A stretch of 51,623 nt of DNA from Spirogloea muscicola (Eukaryota > Streptophyta > Zygnematophyceae > Spirogloeales > Spirogloeaceae): positions 72,743 through 124,365 of the forward strand of contig WELB01000317.1 of NCBI GenBank assembly GCA_009602725.1. The letters are read 5' to 3'. A program made the translations under genes and the position numbers. Position 1 is the first letter of the stretch. Each line of letters opens with the position of its first letter. Under the pieces are notes generated by a model. The model did not search any database, was not told the DNA's origin, and saw only the letters and a list, made by a program, of their open reading frames with translations. Shown here in pieces: positions 30,793-42,614 of the stretch.

Positions 30793-33700
30793 CTACAATC
30801 TAGCCGCTGAACCAAGCCTGACACGATGCCAAGAGTTGTTAAGAACGCCCCTCAAGTTCCATACATCCTGCCAGCCCTCCGGCTGTGTGTTACACGAAGT
30901 GTCAATCTGAAGGACCACAACATTGTCACAGGCAAGAGCTGTCATAACCACGTACAACAGGGCAAATCTTAGGAGTTGAGCAACTAATAACGTCACAATT
31001 CAACTCACCGCTTTGGCAACAACTTCGCAGGGGCCCTGCACTTTGGTTGAGAGCTCCCAGAATATCCAGGCCCACTTGTCGCCCTTCTGAGTGGCCGAGG
31101 GACTGAAGGACTCAGGCTTGCCATTTCCCTGTATTTGAAGGCCTGCCCCCTGCTGGAGCAATCTGGCCTGCTGCCAAGTGGCTCCGCCATTCACTGAAAC
31201 ATCAACTCTCTCAATGCCCCTACCTCCTCCAGCTATGGCATAACCCTTTACTGTAATCTGCACAAGTGTACAAAGTAATCAGCCCAACTTGCTAGAAAAG
31301 GCATTGTCTTGTTCAACTGTCAGGTTAATCCAACTGCTGGGAGACAACAAAGTGATTACGTGGTTCTCTCCAAACAAAAGTAGATAAGGGCAGCTTAAAA
31401 TTTTGTCCGCAGCTTTCTCAGGAAGTGTCTACCTCTTCGTCAGCTTTGACTATTTCACCATCTACAGGCTGACAGATTGCGCACTGCATGCACCTCAATG
31501 TCAGAGAGTCGATCACCAATCGGCAAAGGCCATACAGCACGCAGCTGAAGCTGAGTGGTTCATGCACAGTTTGCAACCTTTTGCACTTGACAGTGATCTT
31601 GCACTTCCAAATGCTCAGACATGTGAGAATGGCAGAGTATCCCCAACCACCACAGTTGCAACTCAGAGTCCTGCATGTTGAACTAGAGGAGCCGCACGAC
31701 GCTTTGAGCGAACAGAAGAAACACGTCTCCATAAATTGTCGCTTTGAAGCAGGGATAAAGAATTCCTGATACCTGCACTGGAAAGTCCATGATGGGTCTC
31801 CTAGTGTCCCAGTCCACATTATCCCAATCAACCGTGGGAGGAAACATCTTGTAGTCCCTTTGTGTAAAGAAGCCCTGCATTGGAGATTATCTTGAAAGCT
31901 CAGTGCACAATAGATCTGACCTGAAATTCCTGAAGTTGGATATTGCAATCCCAGAGTCATGTGAAGCGACTTCTAAAGTACTCTCTCTGTCTCTCTGTCT
32001 CTTGTCATTGATTTGCAGTCAAGAAAGCTGAGTATGTTGTTCGTCTCACATTTCCTAGTCAATGAACATGCATACTACAGCAGTCCTTCAGCTTCAGAAA
32101 TCTCCAATCTCCATCAGACACAGCGAGGCTGTCCTTCTAATCCAGGCATGCAAAGCATGAAAGCCTGCTCTTTGTCCTTGCCTGGCACTCATCCTTCTGT
32201 ACTTCGATGGATTGCAGCCATTTCACAGACCGTGCACCAATCACCCCTGGTACCACCACCCTCAACGGGTACCCATGATCTCTATTCAGAGCCTGGCAGC
32301 AACACAGTCCTGTACAACGGTGAGAGGTTGAGAACTCATAGGAATTTAGAAATGGCTCTGCGGTACTTTTTCCTGCTTGCATGAGATGTCTGCCAATGTC
32401 TCAGATGTCAGGCTTGTTAGCTGGTTTGCTAAATGAGCTTCCAAAAAGTACACCATCACTGACAAGGAGGGCATCCCAATGCTTCTATTGATATGGAGCA
32501 ATGCCAGCACTGCAGCAACTACCTCGCCGTTCATCTCATATGCCAAGAGCACGTCCATATCCGTTAGTGTTGCCATTGCAAGAGGGACAGAGGCTGTGTA
32601 AGGGCCTCCTTTCTCCTCCTGCAAAACAAACGCGCGCAATGTAGATATAGCAGTGCAGGGAGGAAACAACATTGCTTGGGCCCCGGCAGTGGAGCTCCTA
32701 ACAGCAATGACTACTGATCATAAGAGCAGCTAATAGAGAATACATAATCTATGAGGTAAGCGAGATGCTCCACAGCTTTTTGTGAGGTGAACACTGAAAC
32801 TATGTGTGTGATCACAGGATAACGAATCAGCTGTAAATGAGAGCGAGGTAAGCCCTGAACCTTGCAGACGTCAACACTTGTGAACTGAACATAGCGTGCC
32901 CCATCAGTGGTGCAAGACGTGTCTCTGGGGATGCCTGCTAGTTCCAAAATCCTCCATAGCTTCACCCCTCCCCACACCGCTGAGAACCTTGCACATGGAA
33001 GGTCAAGTCAGTCATCTAGGTACTTCGAACCTACATAGGTGGAGTTATTACTAAGGATGAGAGACAAGGTGGCAGTGCTAATCTTTTATGCAGTTGCTTG
33101 ACATACTGATGCAATTCACCTATTATTTACTCTCAGTACAGTAGCATGGCAGGAAGAAAGCTTTACCATTTCCTAGTGTAGCTAAGCCCCAACCAACTCC
33201 TCGGACCTTCTTGCGCTTGCTCATCTCTGTTCTGCGGTTGCCTGCACACTGTAGCTGACAGGATTGACAAGCGAGCCAGGGACATTCCAGAGGCCTCGCA
33301 CTCACTTCTTGTTGACGCCTTACAAGAAGCGTTGACTTTGAGCAGCGAAGTTGTATGTCAACAAAAACATGTACTAGGGAGTAAGTATCTGTACACAAGA
33401 GCAGGACATTCAGCCTGCCTATTACCTGCAAGGTTGCTACGACTTCCTCCTTAGGTAAGCGCCTGCTCAAGCCATGTGAAAGCATTGAGCTGTCAGATTC
33501 TCAACTATGCAAGTAAAACCTCATCATTGCAGCTGTAAGAACAAGACTCAGTGACAGGCGAGGCAATACCAACACGCTAGAGTGCAGTGCACAACACTGC
33601 TATTTGTTTCACTTGTACACTTAGCTAAGTATGTACTTATACACTCATAGTAGGGGGCAAGTAGATACTTGATGTCTTCTAGGGATAAGGACAGCTGATG

Positions 33701-34260
33701 TTGCACAAGTCCTGTCACCTCCAGCTTATACCTAGATAAAGGCAAGGTCATGGTTGCTTTTGTGTCAAGACTTTAGTGCCGTTGAAAGCTCACAGAATTC
33801 ACACAGCAGGCCGCACTCACAATTGATAACCACGCAAGCTATCTATTGTCTAGCCATCTAACATCATGCTCACTCTTCAGTCATGTGCCAACTATCCTAT
33901 GGAGGTCCAGTTACCGACCTTGCAACATTACAGAAAGGGATCGGCCCATGGTTTCTCTTGTAAAAGTAGTTCACAAGAGTAATGTAGGACGCCCTCAGCG
34001 CAGCCGGCGTCGGCTCCGCATTGAAGAGAGCCTGGTTGCAGCGGACAGGACCTCCAAGCATCAGCGCCCATGCAGTGCGACTGCGGGCGTGCTTCGGATA
34101 CTGCGGGCCTGGGCGCTGGGAAGCCCTCACCCTCATGCGTCTACCACGTCTTGGGAGGCTCTTAGAAGGCTACAGTCAGTTGCCGCACCTTATCGTTGAC
34201 GACGAGCGAGGGGTCCCGTGCAGGCTCGCCAGCATAGTCCGTCGGGCCCCAGAGTGCCAT
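30793..34260 (-). CDS. Sulfite oxidase, plant peroxisomal type
   Basis: Molybdenum-cofactor enzyme oxidising sulfite to sulfate. Twelve exons, all phases consistent: 34,260-34,189; 34,031-33,919; 33,731-33,669; 33,462-33,426; 33,248-33,167; 32,979-32,861; 32,618-32,523; 32,292-32,182; 31,874-31,773; 31,483-31,433; 31,257-31,009; 30,906-30,793 (TAG). The product is 402 residues, close to the roughly 393 of the plant enzyme. Landmarks: LVNYFYKRNHGPIP, CAGNRRTEMSK with the Cys that binds molybdenum, DVLLAYEMNGE, HGYPLRVVVPGVIGARSVKW, DYKMFPPTVDWDNVDW, VKGYAIAGGGRGIERVDVSV and VWNLRGVLNNSWHRV. Like plant enzymes it lacks a haem (cytochrome b5) domain and any N-terminal extension. It ends in ARL, which fits the PTS1 peroxisomal consensus. 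The intron after 32,182 has a GC donor. LINE-like repeats begin about 135 bases upstream of the ATG. Confidence 0.97.
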
Positions 34261-34394
34261 CGCAGAGCTCGGCCCGGCGTGTGCGCGTGCTGCCGCGGGC
34301 CTCCGTCGCAGGCGCAAGCGCCGTCGTTTGCCGCGGCGGGCGCGGCGCCAGTGGCGCTGGGCCGCCGGTAGAGGCTGCAAATGATGCTCAGGAG

Positions 34395-34880
34395 AAATGC
34401 GTGTGTTACGAGACGGAGGGCGATGTGTGGCCAAGTACAAAGGCAAGCACATTGACAAATGCACGTCACCTGCTGCTAAGCTGACCCGCTCAGTAACCAC
34501 GAGTCAGCACATAGAGGTCGCTAATTGATGCCCGAATACCGGACGGCAATCGACCAGCTCTTGAGCTACCAGCTAAGGCTCGACTAGCTTTCTGATGCAA
34601 CGCATGAGCCTGAGCTTGCTGCAGACAAGCTGACACTCGACAACGCAAGAATGACAAATCAGGCGATGGTATTTAATTCGGCAATATATCAGAAAAGGAA
34701 AGGAAAGTGGCTCTCCCAATGGGGGCAAGGGCTGTGAGAAGCCAAGCCCGAAATGCATCGAGTTCAGAAAAGCGGTTGTTAATCTTCAGCCAGGGTGCGT
34801 ACAGGTTAAAGCATTTTGTGTATTTGAAACAAGACGCAGGCCAAATGGCCGCACAGACGGTGTTCAAATCTATATATACT
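34395..34880 (-). mobile_element. LINE-like ends, minus
   Basis: A type-2 end and family A stop region (CGATGTGTGGCCAAGTACAA; CTCAGTAACCACGAGTCAG) lies at 34,400-34,510, with decayed tail to about 34,640. A minus type-1 hairpin end (GGCTGTGAGAAGCCAAGCCCG) lies at about 34,728-34,750. It sits just upstream of the sulfite oxidase ATG. Confidence 0.55.
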
Positions 34881-34883
34881 GTA

Positions 34884-35272
34884 CATGCAATCTTTTCAAG
34901 TCACTACCTATGGTAAACTTATGCTGATCGCGGGGTCGGATGGTTGGTTGCACAGTCCGTCCATTGGTATAAGCTTATATCTAAGAAAAATATATGAAGT
35001 ATGGTAAGTACAGAGGATTATGACCTCAAAGTATGAACCTACTCGGTTTGCCGGAATTCGATAGCGGTATATAGGATATAAGCTAATGGAGGATAATCTT
35101 AGACAGGGTTACCGAGTAGGTTCATAGTCTTGAAATTATCATCCTCAGTACTTTCCATACTTTATATACTTTTCTCCAATATAAGGTTATACCTGTGGAC
35201 GGACCGTGCGACCCACCATCCCCCGCGACCAGCATAAGTGGACTATACTTAGTGACTTGAACAGATTGCATG
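34884..35272. mobile_element. MITE with long terminal inverted repeats
   Basis: The left arm (34,884-35,046) and right arm (35,112-35,272) are imperfect reverse complements over about 160 bases. Shared blocks include CATGCAATCT, TTCAAGTCACTA, ACTTATGCTG-TCGCGGGG, GTCCGTCCA and TATGAACCTACTCGG. The 65-base centre is AT-rich and the element has no coding sequence. To its right a 19-base unit (CTATGATAAAGTGCGC...) is repeated twice. A partial second copy lies at 36,715-36,972. Confidence 0.8.
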
Positions 35273-35328
35273 TGGCTCTATGATAAAGTGCGCCCTATGA
35301 TAAAGTGCGCAATTACTACTTTAACTCA

Positions 35329-35472
35329 GACTTGCAGCTCCTGACTACAGGTTACTGAGCGTTCCCTGGCTGGTGTCTTAGTCCTAGTCCTTCGCACTCG
35401 GGCTCCTTCAGAACTTGTCCATTCCTTTGGGCTGGCCTTTCCCAGCCACCAGTCAATCTGGCCGCGCTTTCT
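35329..35472 (+). mobile_element. LINE-like family D 3' end
   Basis: Starts inside the tail (CTTGCAGCTCCTGACTACAG), has the stop region, then the same UTR as 17,540-17,655 with the GGGCTGGCCTTTCCCAGCC hairpin at 35,428-35,446. It abuts the Tigger-like element. Confidence 0.6.
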
Positions 35473-35861
35473 TTAACGTGGCCGTCTGTTTGCCGCCACC
35501 TTGAACAGGACTCTGGCATAAGCAATCCGTCATGACGACTCGAAAGAGGCGGTAATGATGTCTGCTTGAGCCGCCGCACTTGCTCAACGCAGGAGTCATG
35601 TTGAAGGCCACGGGTAACGGCGAGCGCCGATGCTTGCTTCGCGTCCGACACATCAAGCATGTCAGCGAGCCATTCACGAACGAAAAGCCTAGTCATCCAC
35701 GCTTTGGTGTTGTGCTTGTATGAGAAACCGAGGTCGAGGGCGGTCTTGCCATTGAATACGCGGGGCTTACTCGCATGCCCGATGATGATTGGAGCGCGCT
35801 TGTTGGAACCGTCCGCATTGCATTGAAAGCGATTGTGATCCGCGGTTTCACATACAAGCAC
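35473..35861 (-). mobile_element. pogo/Tigger-like transposase fragment, minus arm
   Basis: On the minus strand: HNRFQCNADGSNKRAPIIIG, then LDLGFSYKHNTKAWMTRLFV, REWLA, then a jump to DMLDVSDAKQASALAVTRGL near the protein end. The N-A-D-G-S-N-K-x-x-P-x-x-I-G block fits the first Asp region of Tigger/pogo (CENP-B-like) DDE transposases. About 200 residues of the catalytic middle are missing, so this arm is a deletion derivative. Its outer end (CGTGGCCGTCTGTTTGCCG) matches the outer end of the plus arm in inverted order. Confidence 0.75.
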
Positions 35862-36715
35862 AACACCAAAGCGTGGATGACTGGGCTTTTCTTTCGTGAA
35901 TGGCTCGCTGCCTTTGATGGAGACATGCTACAACAGAACCACCACGTTCCTCCTTGGATAGCGCTCCAAGCCATGCAGTCGGCGACCTTGTGCCTAAGAA
36001 GACGAAGATTGTCATGCTTCCGCCCACCACCACATCAAAACCGCAACCAATGGACGCAGGTATCATAGCAAGCTTCAAGAGGCTACCGCCGGCTACACCT
36101 CCAGCACGCCGTTGATCACGACGAGGCCCAGGAGACCGACCTTTACAAGGTCGACCAGCTGAAAGCCATGCGTTGGACGCTGCATGCTTGGGACAAGGTT
36201 GGGCAGCAAACCATTGCCAATTGCTTCAAGCATACAGATTTGTGGACGGACGAGGGCTTTCCGCGGCCGCCGCTCGTGGCGTCCGACGTCGCCGCCGAGC
36301 AAGACATCGTCGGCCTGATCGAAGATCTGAGTGTCCGGGGTGCGATCACCATGGATGAGCTCTTGGAGCCCGACATTGAGCTTCAAGGATTGCACGTCGA
36401 CATTGACATTGAGCACGACGCCGAGCCCGTCCAGACGGTGGACGAGCCCGCGCCGGCCGACACGGACACACTGGCGCTTCCTTTGGAGGAACGCCTTGCC
36501 GCTCTCCGAGCTCTCGCCGACATGCTTGATGTGTCGGACGCGAAGCAAGCGTCGGCGCTCGCCGTCATCCGTGGCCTTCAACATGACTCCCGCGTTGAGC
36601 AAGTGCGGCGGCTCAAACAGACATCCATTACCGCCTCTTTCGCGTCGTCATGACGGATTGCTTATGCCAGAGTCCTGTTCAAGGCGACGGCAACCAGACG
36701 GCCTCGTTTAAGTAG
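35835..36715 (+). mobile_element. pogo/Tigger-like transposase fragment, plus arm
   Basis: Starts at FTYKHNTKAWMTGLFFREWL and covers the C-terminal half: LDSAPSHAVGDLVPKKTKIV (second catalytic Asp region), MLPPTTTSKPQPMDAGIIAS (a Tigger hallmark), then from about 36,168 LKAMRWTLHAWDKVGQQTIA, an acidic linker and DAKQASALAVIRGLQHDSRV to a stop at 36,651-36,653. At least two frame changes lie between these blocks. It overlaps the minus arm head to head near 35,835-35,861, so two 3' halves point outward. Confidence 0.8.
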
Positions 36716-36972
36716 TACTTGGGCATTTATCATAGGGCCATAGACTACGTACTATTTTTTCAAGTCAGTACCTATATAGTCCACTTATGCTGGTCGCAGG
36801 GTCGGATGGTTGGTCGCACGGTCCGTCCATGGGTGTAAGCTTACATTTGAGAAGAATATATAAAGCATGGAAGTATAGAGGATCATTACCTTAAGACTAT
36901 GAACCTACTCGGTTTGCCAGAATTTGATAACGTCATATAGGATATAAGCTGATGGAGGATAATCTTAGACAG
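36716..36972 (+). mobile_element. Second MITE copy, right arm missing
   Basis: Matches the left arm and centre of the 34,884 MITE (TTCAAGTCAGTACC; GGTCGGATGGTTGGTCGCAC; TATGAACCTACTCGG; GGAGGATAATCTTAGACAG) and stops at the point where the right arm should begin. Confidence 0.75.
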
Positions 36973-37184
36973 AGTGGACTTGTATATCCTATTCATCGTC
37001 ATACAAGTACCCCCAACCGACCGTGTAACCTTAGACGGATGACAGTACTCTAATCTGCACTCTAATCTGCTCGCTGCAAGGAGGCAGAAACACGACTGCA
37101 CCAAAATGACAAATTTTCTGCCGGCATGCCCATCTCAGCTAGAAGCACATCCTTGCGTCCTGCATATCCTAGACTGTTTTCTCA

Positions 37185-37550
37185 AGTAAGGTATGTGAGC
37201 GAGGATCCGTGCAGCCAAAAGCGTAAAATGCGGCCTGTAAGAGGTGATCGCTGCGGCAGGTAGTCAGAGAAGTGCTGTAGCTCTCTCTGTCTGCAATACA
37301 GTGCGTGGCCAGCAATGTGTGTGGACGCTGGAGTTTGTCTGCCTCCGTCACAATCACTGTGTGTGGTGGAGTAGCACACTGGATCTCTCTCATGTTAGAA
37401 TCCCCTTTCAGTTGTCTTTTCCGTTCGCTGTGTTCCTTTCCATTCTGTGTCCTTAGCCCCTCTTCAAATACCTTTCTTCTTACCATGATGGTGTACTGCC
37501 TTGGCTTGGCCTCCAATTCATTCCATGCGCACCAGCCGCCGAACATGGTC
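37185..37550 (-). mobile_element. LINE-like ORF fragment, minus
   Basis: The minus frames read THIAGHALYCRQRELQHFSD, matching the family A segment THIAGHAVGGAEQRKLQHYS at 3.6 kb. The same stretch recurs at 48,690-48,790. It lacks the stop region and hairpin, so it is an internal piece. Bases 37,560-38,180 hold nothing I recognise. Confidence 0.5.
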
Positions 37551-38182
37551 TGAACCTATCATGGAGCTACTCTCAGTATCTCCTTACCGAGCTGAGAGCA
37601 GCGGCAGCTCGGCTTGGTAGCCCTTCCATGCAGTCCTCCTCCAAGCTGCACATGGTACACTGCGAGTGTGCTGCTGGAGCAGCGGCAGATAGCAGGACGG
37701 TGCAAGCGATTTCTGGGAATTTCAGCTCCACAACTGCATCGCATGCGGTGCACTTGACATGAAAGGGAGGCCGAGCCTAAACAACGTTCATGCAGAAGGT
37801 AGCGCCTATAGAATGCTATAAAAATTGCTGCAGTATGTGGCAGTGCTGCTTGATATGCAGCTGATGCACATCAGCAAGCATCAGCCTACAAGATCCAAAC
37901 CAAAAGCTGCAAATGCAAGACTTTGGAGCAGTAAGAACACACAGTACTGCCAGCGGCTGTGAATGACTATCCCATACAGTGCGGCTGCAAAGATAAAGGT
38001 AGCCATGCACAGCTCCCTCCCATACAGCCTGTAGTCATGCACGGTCGCCGCTTGTCACAAGCATGAGCTTGATGCAGTTTGATACTACATCTCAGAAAAG
38101 AAGCGAGGTGATGTACCGCTAATAACAACACAATTGCACTAGTACTTTGTAAGCGGAAGAGAGCCACTTAATATTGACTGCG

Positions 38183-40722
38183 TCATGTCGGACCAGTGCA
38201 GTTTAGATACGCGACTTGCCTCCTTCGCCATGGTTTGCCCGACTTCCTCTTTAGCTTGCTCTCCCCCTTTGTCGTGAATGCAGGTAGTACAGGGGCTGCA
38301 TCAGTGTGCCAGTGACCTAGCTTCTTCGTGACCACCCATGAGTGACTGTCTGCTAGCTCCAAGAAACCGGCGAACATGGCAGACATCTTGATGATGGACA
38401 TAGCGTTCTCGAAGAGAACGAAGGGCACTGCATAATACCACGATCTGCAGCACAAAGGAAGGTCAAGCTCGGGCAGTGCTATATCAAGCTCCCAAAGGGT
38501 GTCATTTCCAGTCACTGTGCAACATCTTCTTCAAGGCTGTAGGGACATCAAGAATGTATACCTGGGAGTGAAGGCAATGGTAGAGATGGTCACCAGAAGA
38601 GGAACGTAGATGAGGGCCCAGTATGGTATGGACACTTCAGGAGCCAGTACACAGATGGGCACCAAAGTGCAGTAGAATACGAACGACACAATGTGTGTGG
38701 CGAAAAGGCGAGTACCAAAAAGAACAGATTCAAATATATCTTCTGCGGCAACGATATCTGGTTGTACGCAGTAAAACGAGATTGGCTTAGCAAGGGGCAT
38801 TTCATCGGCAGAGTTGAGCTTGTTTAGCCGGTTTGGCAGTGTCCATGCTTGATGCCGCAGATGCAAGGCCACCCACATGACATCCAACAACATGCATAAG
38901 TCAGCGATCACAATGTTTTGCCTTCTCATGCTGATTGGCCTCCCGGGCCTGACCTTCGACTCCCACACGTGTGACATTGCTTTTCTCCACAACTGCATTG
39001 GTCCGCAGGTCCAGCGGTACTGCTGAGTGCAGCATAAGTAGACGGAATCTCGTTTACACACTGGCACAGAGAAATACCACATGCTCTGTAAAAGATCAGA
39101 GGTACTGTCCGATTTGGTGCTATTAATCTCTCAATTAACTAGCAAGCGTGCTGCATAGACGACGCAAGAATAGCAGTCAGAGCTACATGGCCAGTTTCGC
39201 TTGCGGCTACCTCAACGTCGTTCAAAAATATGAACTTCCAGCCTTTCAAGAACGCTCGCAGGGATAGATCCATATCCTCCACAGTGGTGCGATTGTTCCA
39301 ACCCCCTGCATCTTCGATAGCCGACCGGCGCCAAACTCCAGCAGTCCCTGCAGACGGTAGGTCTGGCAGTCACTGATAAAGGCAAGTCCGCTTGAGCTTT
39401 GGGCTCGATGAGTCGGACTGTCGGCTAACCAGCTGTTGAAGGCACCTCCATGTGTCCTCAGTCAACACCTTGACTACCTCACCGTTGAAGTTGAAGAAGT
39501 TGCCAGAAGCAGAACGTGAGTACTGCTCGCACTTCAAGTGATAATTTAGCGAGATCTCCTGCACCCTTGTGAGCATGGACTCGTTGGCATTTGCAAAGGT
39601 CCATCTGGTCTGCACGAACGCCACCCGAGGATTGTCCTACAAAAGCAGTGTGCGTATACGATCCACTCATGTATTGACCGAGGTTATCGTACGTACAGCT
39701 GAAGGTGTGACTATTTTTGCACGTGACATGCGTGCTTCTTTTGACATTGCAGCTATGCTTCCATTATGAGCATTGCTTTTCTTGGAGTAGCTGCTACGAC
39801 TGATCACGAGCTCAAGTGCATCGGCGTCTTCACCTTCAGGTAAGGCACAGTCTTGTGGAGGAAGTCACGCTCTGGCTTGAAGTCTGCATCGAAGATGGCT
39901 GTAAATTCATATTTCGTGATCAATGGCGCCGCCTCGAGCATTGCTCCGGCTTTGAAGCCCTGCCTGTTCGGCCTCCACTTGTTGACGATGTTCACACCCT
40001 GCGCCTGCCACTTGAGGACTCTGCTGACAATCCGGCTTCGAGTGACAGGGCACGTTGAGTCATCCAGCACTTGCACCATCAGGCATTCTCGTTGCCAGTG
40101 TAGCTCGCAGGCGGCGTCAATGACCTGCTCGCACACCTGCCAAATGCAAGAACATCATGTCTGAGGCTATGCAGATCGGGACCGACAGCATGCATGATGC
40201 AAACCTGCTCGAATGCTAGACTGGATTGGATACCTGCTGCTGGACAAACATGTAATAAGAATTCGGATTTGCTGGACCTCGCAGTGTCAGAAGGCGCATG
40301 AGTACCTCCTTCTCGTTGAACATGGGGATCTGCACGACCACCATCGGGTGGTTGACGCCGGAGCGCGCCGGGTCCGGCAGCGGGCTGCACTTGAAGGCCG
40401 CCTCGGGCTTGCGGCGGGAGAGGTGCCAGTAGAGGGCGAGGTAGAAGTGGAAGAGGCGGTCGGCGGCGACGAGCGAGGAGAGGAAGGAGGTGAGGCCGAC
40501 GAGCGCCTGCAGCAGCGGCGCGAGGAGGCGGACACGCGCATCGCGGCAGGCGGCCGCGGCGGCGNCCGCCGCCCGCGAGGCGCACCGGAGGCGCCGCCGC
40601 CCGCCCCGCCGCGATCGGCGGCGCGGATCACGGGGGCCGGGAGCGGCCAATGGCAGGGCCTGCAGTCCCCGGGGGAGCCCGGCTCGGGCCGCCTGCAACT
40701 CTATTACCAGGTCACTGGGCAC
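38183..40722 (-). CDS. Cellulose-synthase-like A/C family beta-glycan synthase (GT2), apparent frameshift
   Basis: Golgi multi-pass GT2 enzyme; CSLA makes (gluco)mannan backbones and CSLC the xyloglucan backbone. Exons: up to 40,722 to 40,306; 40,136-39,834; 39,636-39,483; 39,347-39,211; 39,060-38,562; 38,444-38,183. Landmarks: [78 protein letters not shown] and QQYRWTCGP (D, D, TED and QxxRW motifs all present). C-terminal membrane helices include [29 protein letters not shown] and the ending are more CSLA-like, other parts are mixed, so it may be an undivided CSLA/C type. In exon 5 the expected NEIPSTYAA reads in one frame and QQYRW in another, with about seven bases apparently missing near 39,024-39,031. 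The start codon is unsettled (an N at 40,565). Confidence 0.92.
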
Positions 40723-40734
40723 TAATAGCTTCCA

Positions 40735-41240
40735 ATCAAGAAATGCTCATCCGTAGAGGACGATGGCTGTTGCTGGCCAGCCCAGAAAAAGCATGAACTA
40801 AAACTCGAAGGGGAGATCACCCAGATCAATCACCACTAACTCCCGCGCCTCTCAGCAACTCCGGGTCTATTGTCCATTCCATTGGGCTGCCTTTCTCACA
40901 GCCACTGCTGTCTACTTGGAAGAGCTGTTTCTCCATTGTGAAGTAGAGCTTTCAGCCCACTGGGGCGTTTTCTCGTTGCAATTTCTTCTGCGCAGTGCTT
41001 CCCAGTGCTTCCCATTCGCTGTAGTCTCTTGCATAGCTTTGGCGCCTTTCAGCCCTTCGGACCTTGTTCATTCTTTCTGGGCTGGCCTTTCACAAAGCGC
41101 TGTCTCAGAACTGGAGGAGGATGAACAGCCCCCGCCCCCTTTGGAAGACAACCCTATCAATGCTGGCCATTGCTCTCGGCCCATGCTCTTCATCAGGAAG
41201 CTGGGCGAGGTTTAGCTAATGTAATGGAGGGCAGCCGGTC
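40735..41240. mobile_element. Decayed LINE-like ends
   Basis: A minus hairpin (GGCTGTTGCTGGCCAGCCC) lies at about 40,763-40,782 and plus hairpin ends near 40,883 and 41,079. The tails are too decayed to assign. The block begins next to the CSL 5' end. Confidence 0.45.
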
Positions 41241-42614
41241 GTCGAAACCTGCCGTCTCGTAGCTTGGCTTTCCCTACTTGCTGACCTGCAGCTACTACGT
41301 TGGGTGAATATAGCAGCAGACGGCCTGCACTTGTAGATAGGCTTGCCTTCGGCTCTTGCCCTCTGTCACACAGTACTCGCTATCTCCTTTCACCCAGCGT
41401 GGCTGACTTGCGACTGCAGAGGTATCAAAAGAAGCCATCCACTTCGCTCCTTGGGCATCCTTTCGAATGGCACCTCTGAAATAGCACCAGTCCATCTCTT
41501 CTTGTGGCTCCTCACAGCTACTGCTATCATGCATTTTTGGTCAGTGATTGGGCATCTCTTTGAGCGGCGCTGGTGGCAGGTTGGGTTTCAGCACTGACGC
41601 CATTTGTGGCACGGGCGCAGATTGGGCACTTTGTCTGACCAGAGCTGAGCTGGAGGTACCGTGCTCGCGACTCCCTTCACATCAATCTGATAGATCTCGT
41701 ATTAGAGATATCCAACGCGTGCAGCCACCTCCGCGTCTTGTCAGACCGACACTGATGAGCCACCAAAGGGACATTGCACAGCAATACTGCTTGGTCAGTT
41801 CCGCGGCCACTATGCTGGCGAACTTTGCTTAGAAGTATCTGTCAGCTTGACCGATAGCGGTGGCCACTGCCAAGCTGCAAGATACATCGTAAGGAGGCAC
41901 ATTGCCAAACTTGACGAGCAACCATGATGCAGCCCCGGGCAGAGTGTGCTGTAGAATTATGTCCAGCCTACAAGCATGAATGTTTTGCACGACATGCTCA
42001 ATACGCCAACAATTACCAAGAAAGTGCTCTGAATGTGTCCTTATGACATGGTTCTCAAGTCCAGGATTGCACCTGTCCTCAAACATGCTGCTGATCTTGA
42101 TGGGATGCACCACAATGACTTTGCCGTCGGCTTCAGAATGGCTTGTTAAATAGATTGAGGCACATAAAGTGTCTCTGGCTCAATCAAAGCCAGGGGGAGA
42201 AGTAGCATAAGGTTGATTGACATCACCTACTTCGTGTGGGATACATGACATGGACAGCGCTGCCCTTTCCCATTTTGAAAAGGGCAACATGGACAGCGGC
42301 GCTGCTCCAATAAGCAGGATCCTCTCACAACCCCAGCAAGGTGGAGCAAGCTGTCCTTGCACGTGCTGAGGACCTGAGCTCTACAGATCACATGGGCCTC
42401 CTAAGGAGGGAGAAGAGATGGTGGCAAGCGAGCGGCTCTACTGACAGGTGACCCTACCCTCTGCCTGTGGGGGGCCTTTTCTGTCATTGGCAGGGAGTAA
42501 GTGTCCATGCTGACATCAACAGTCAGAGAATAATGGCATTTGGCAGGACAAAGTAATAGCAGGATCAGGCAGAGGGACAGGGCTGGTGATGTTGTCCTTG
42601 TAAACTGATTATTT
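41241..42614. other. No recognisable gene
   Basis: Short frames only. The longest, on the minus strand at 41,829-42,113 (MVHPIKISSMFEDRC...), matches no family I know. Part of this is presumably the 3' UTR of the receptor kinase. Confidence 0.35.

Noticed and set aside
41829-42113. Minus-strand open frame as a START or other domain gene
   Set aside because: No motif could be matched, no neighbouring exons with fitting phase, and coding signal is weak.
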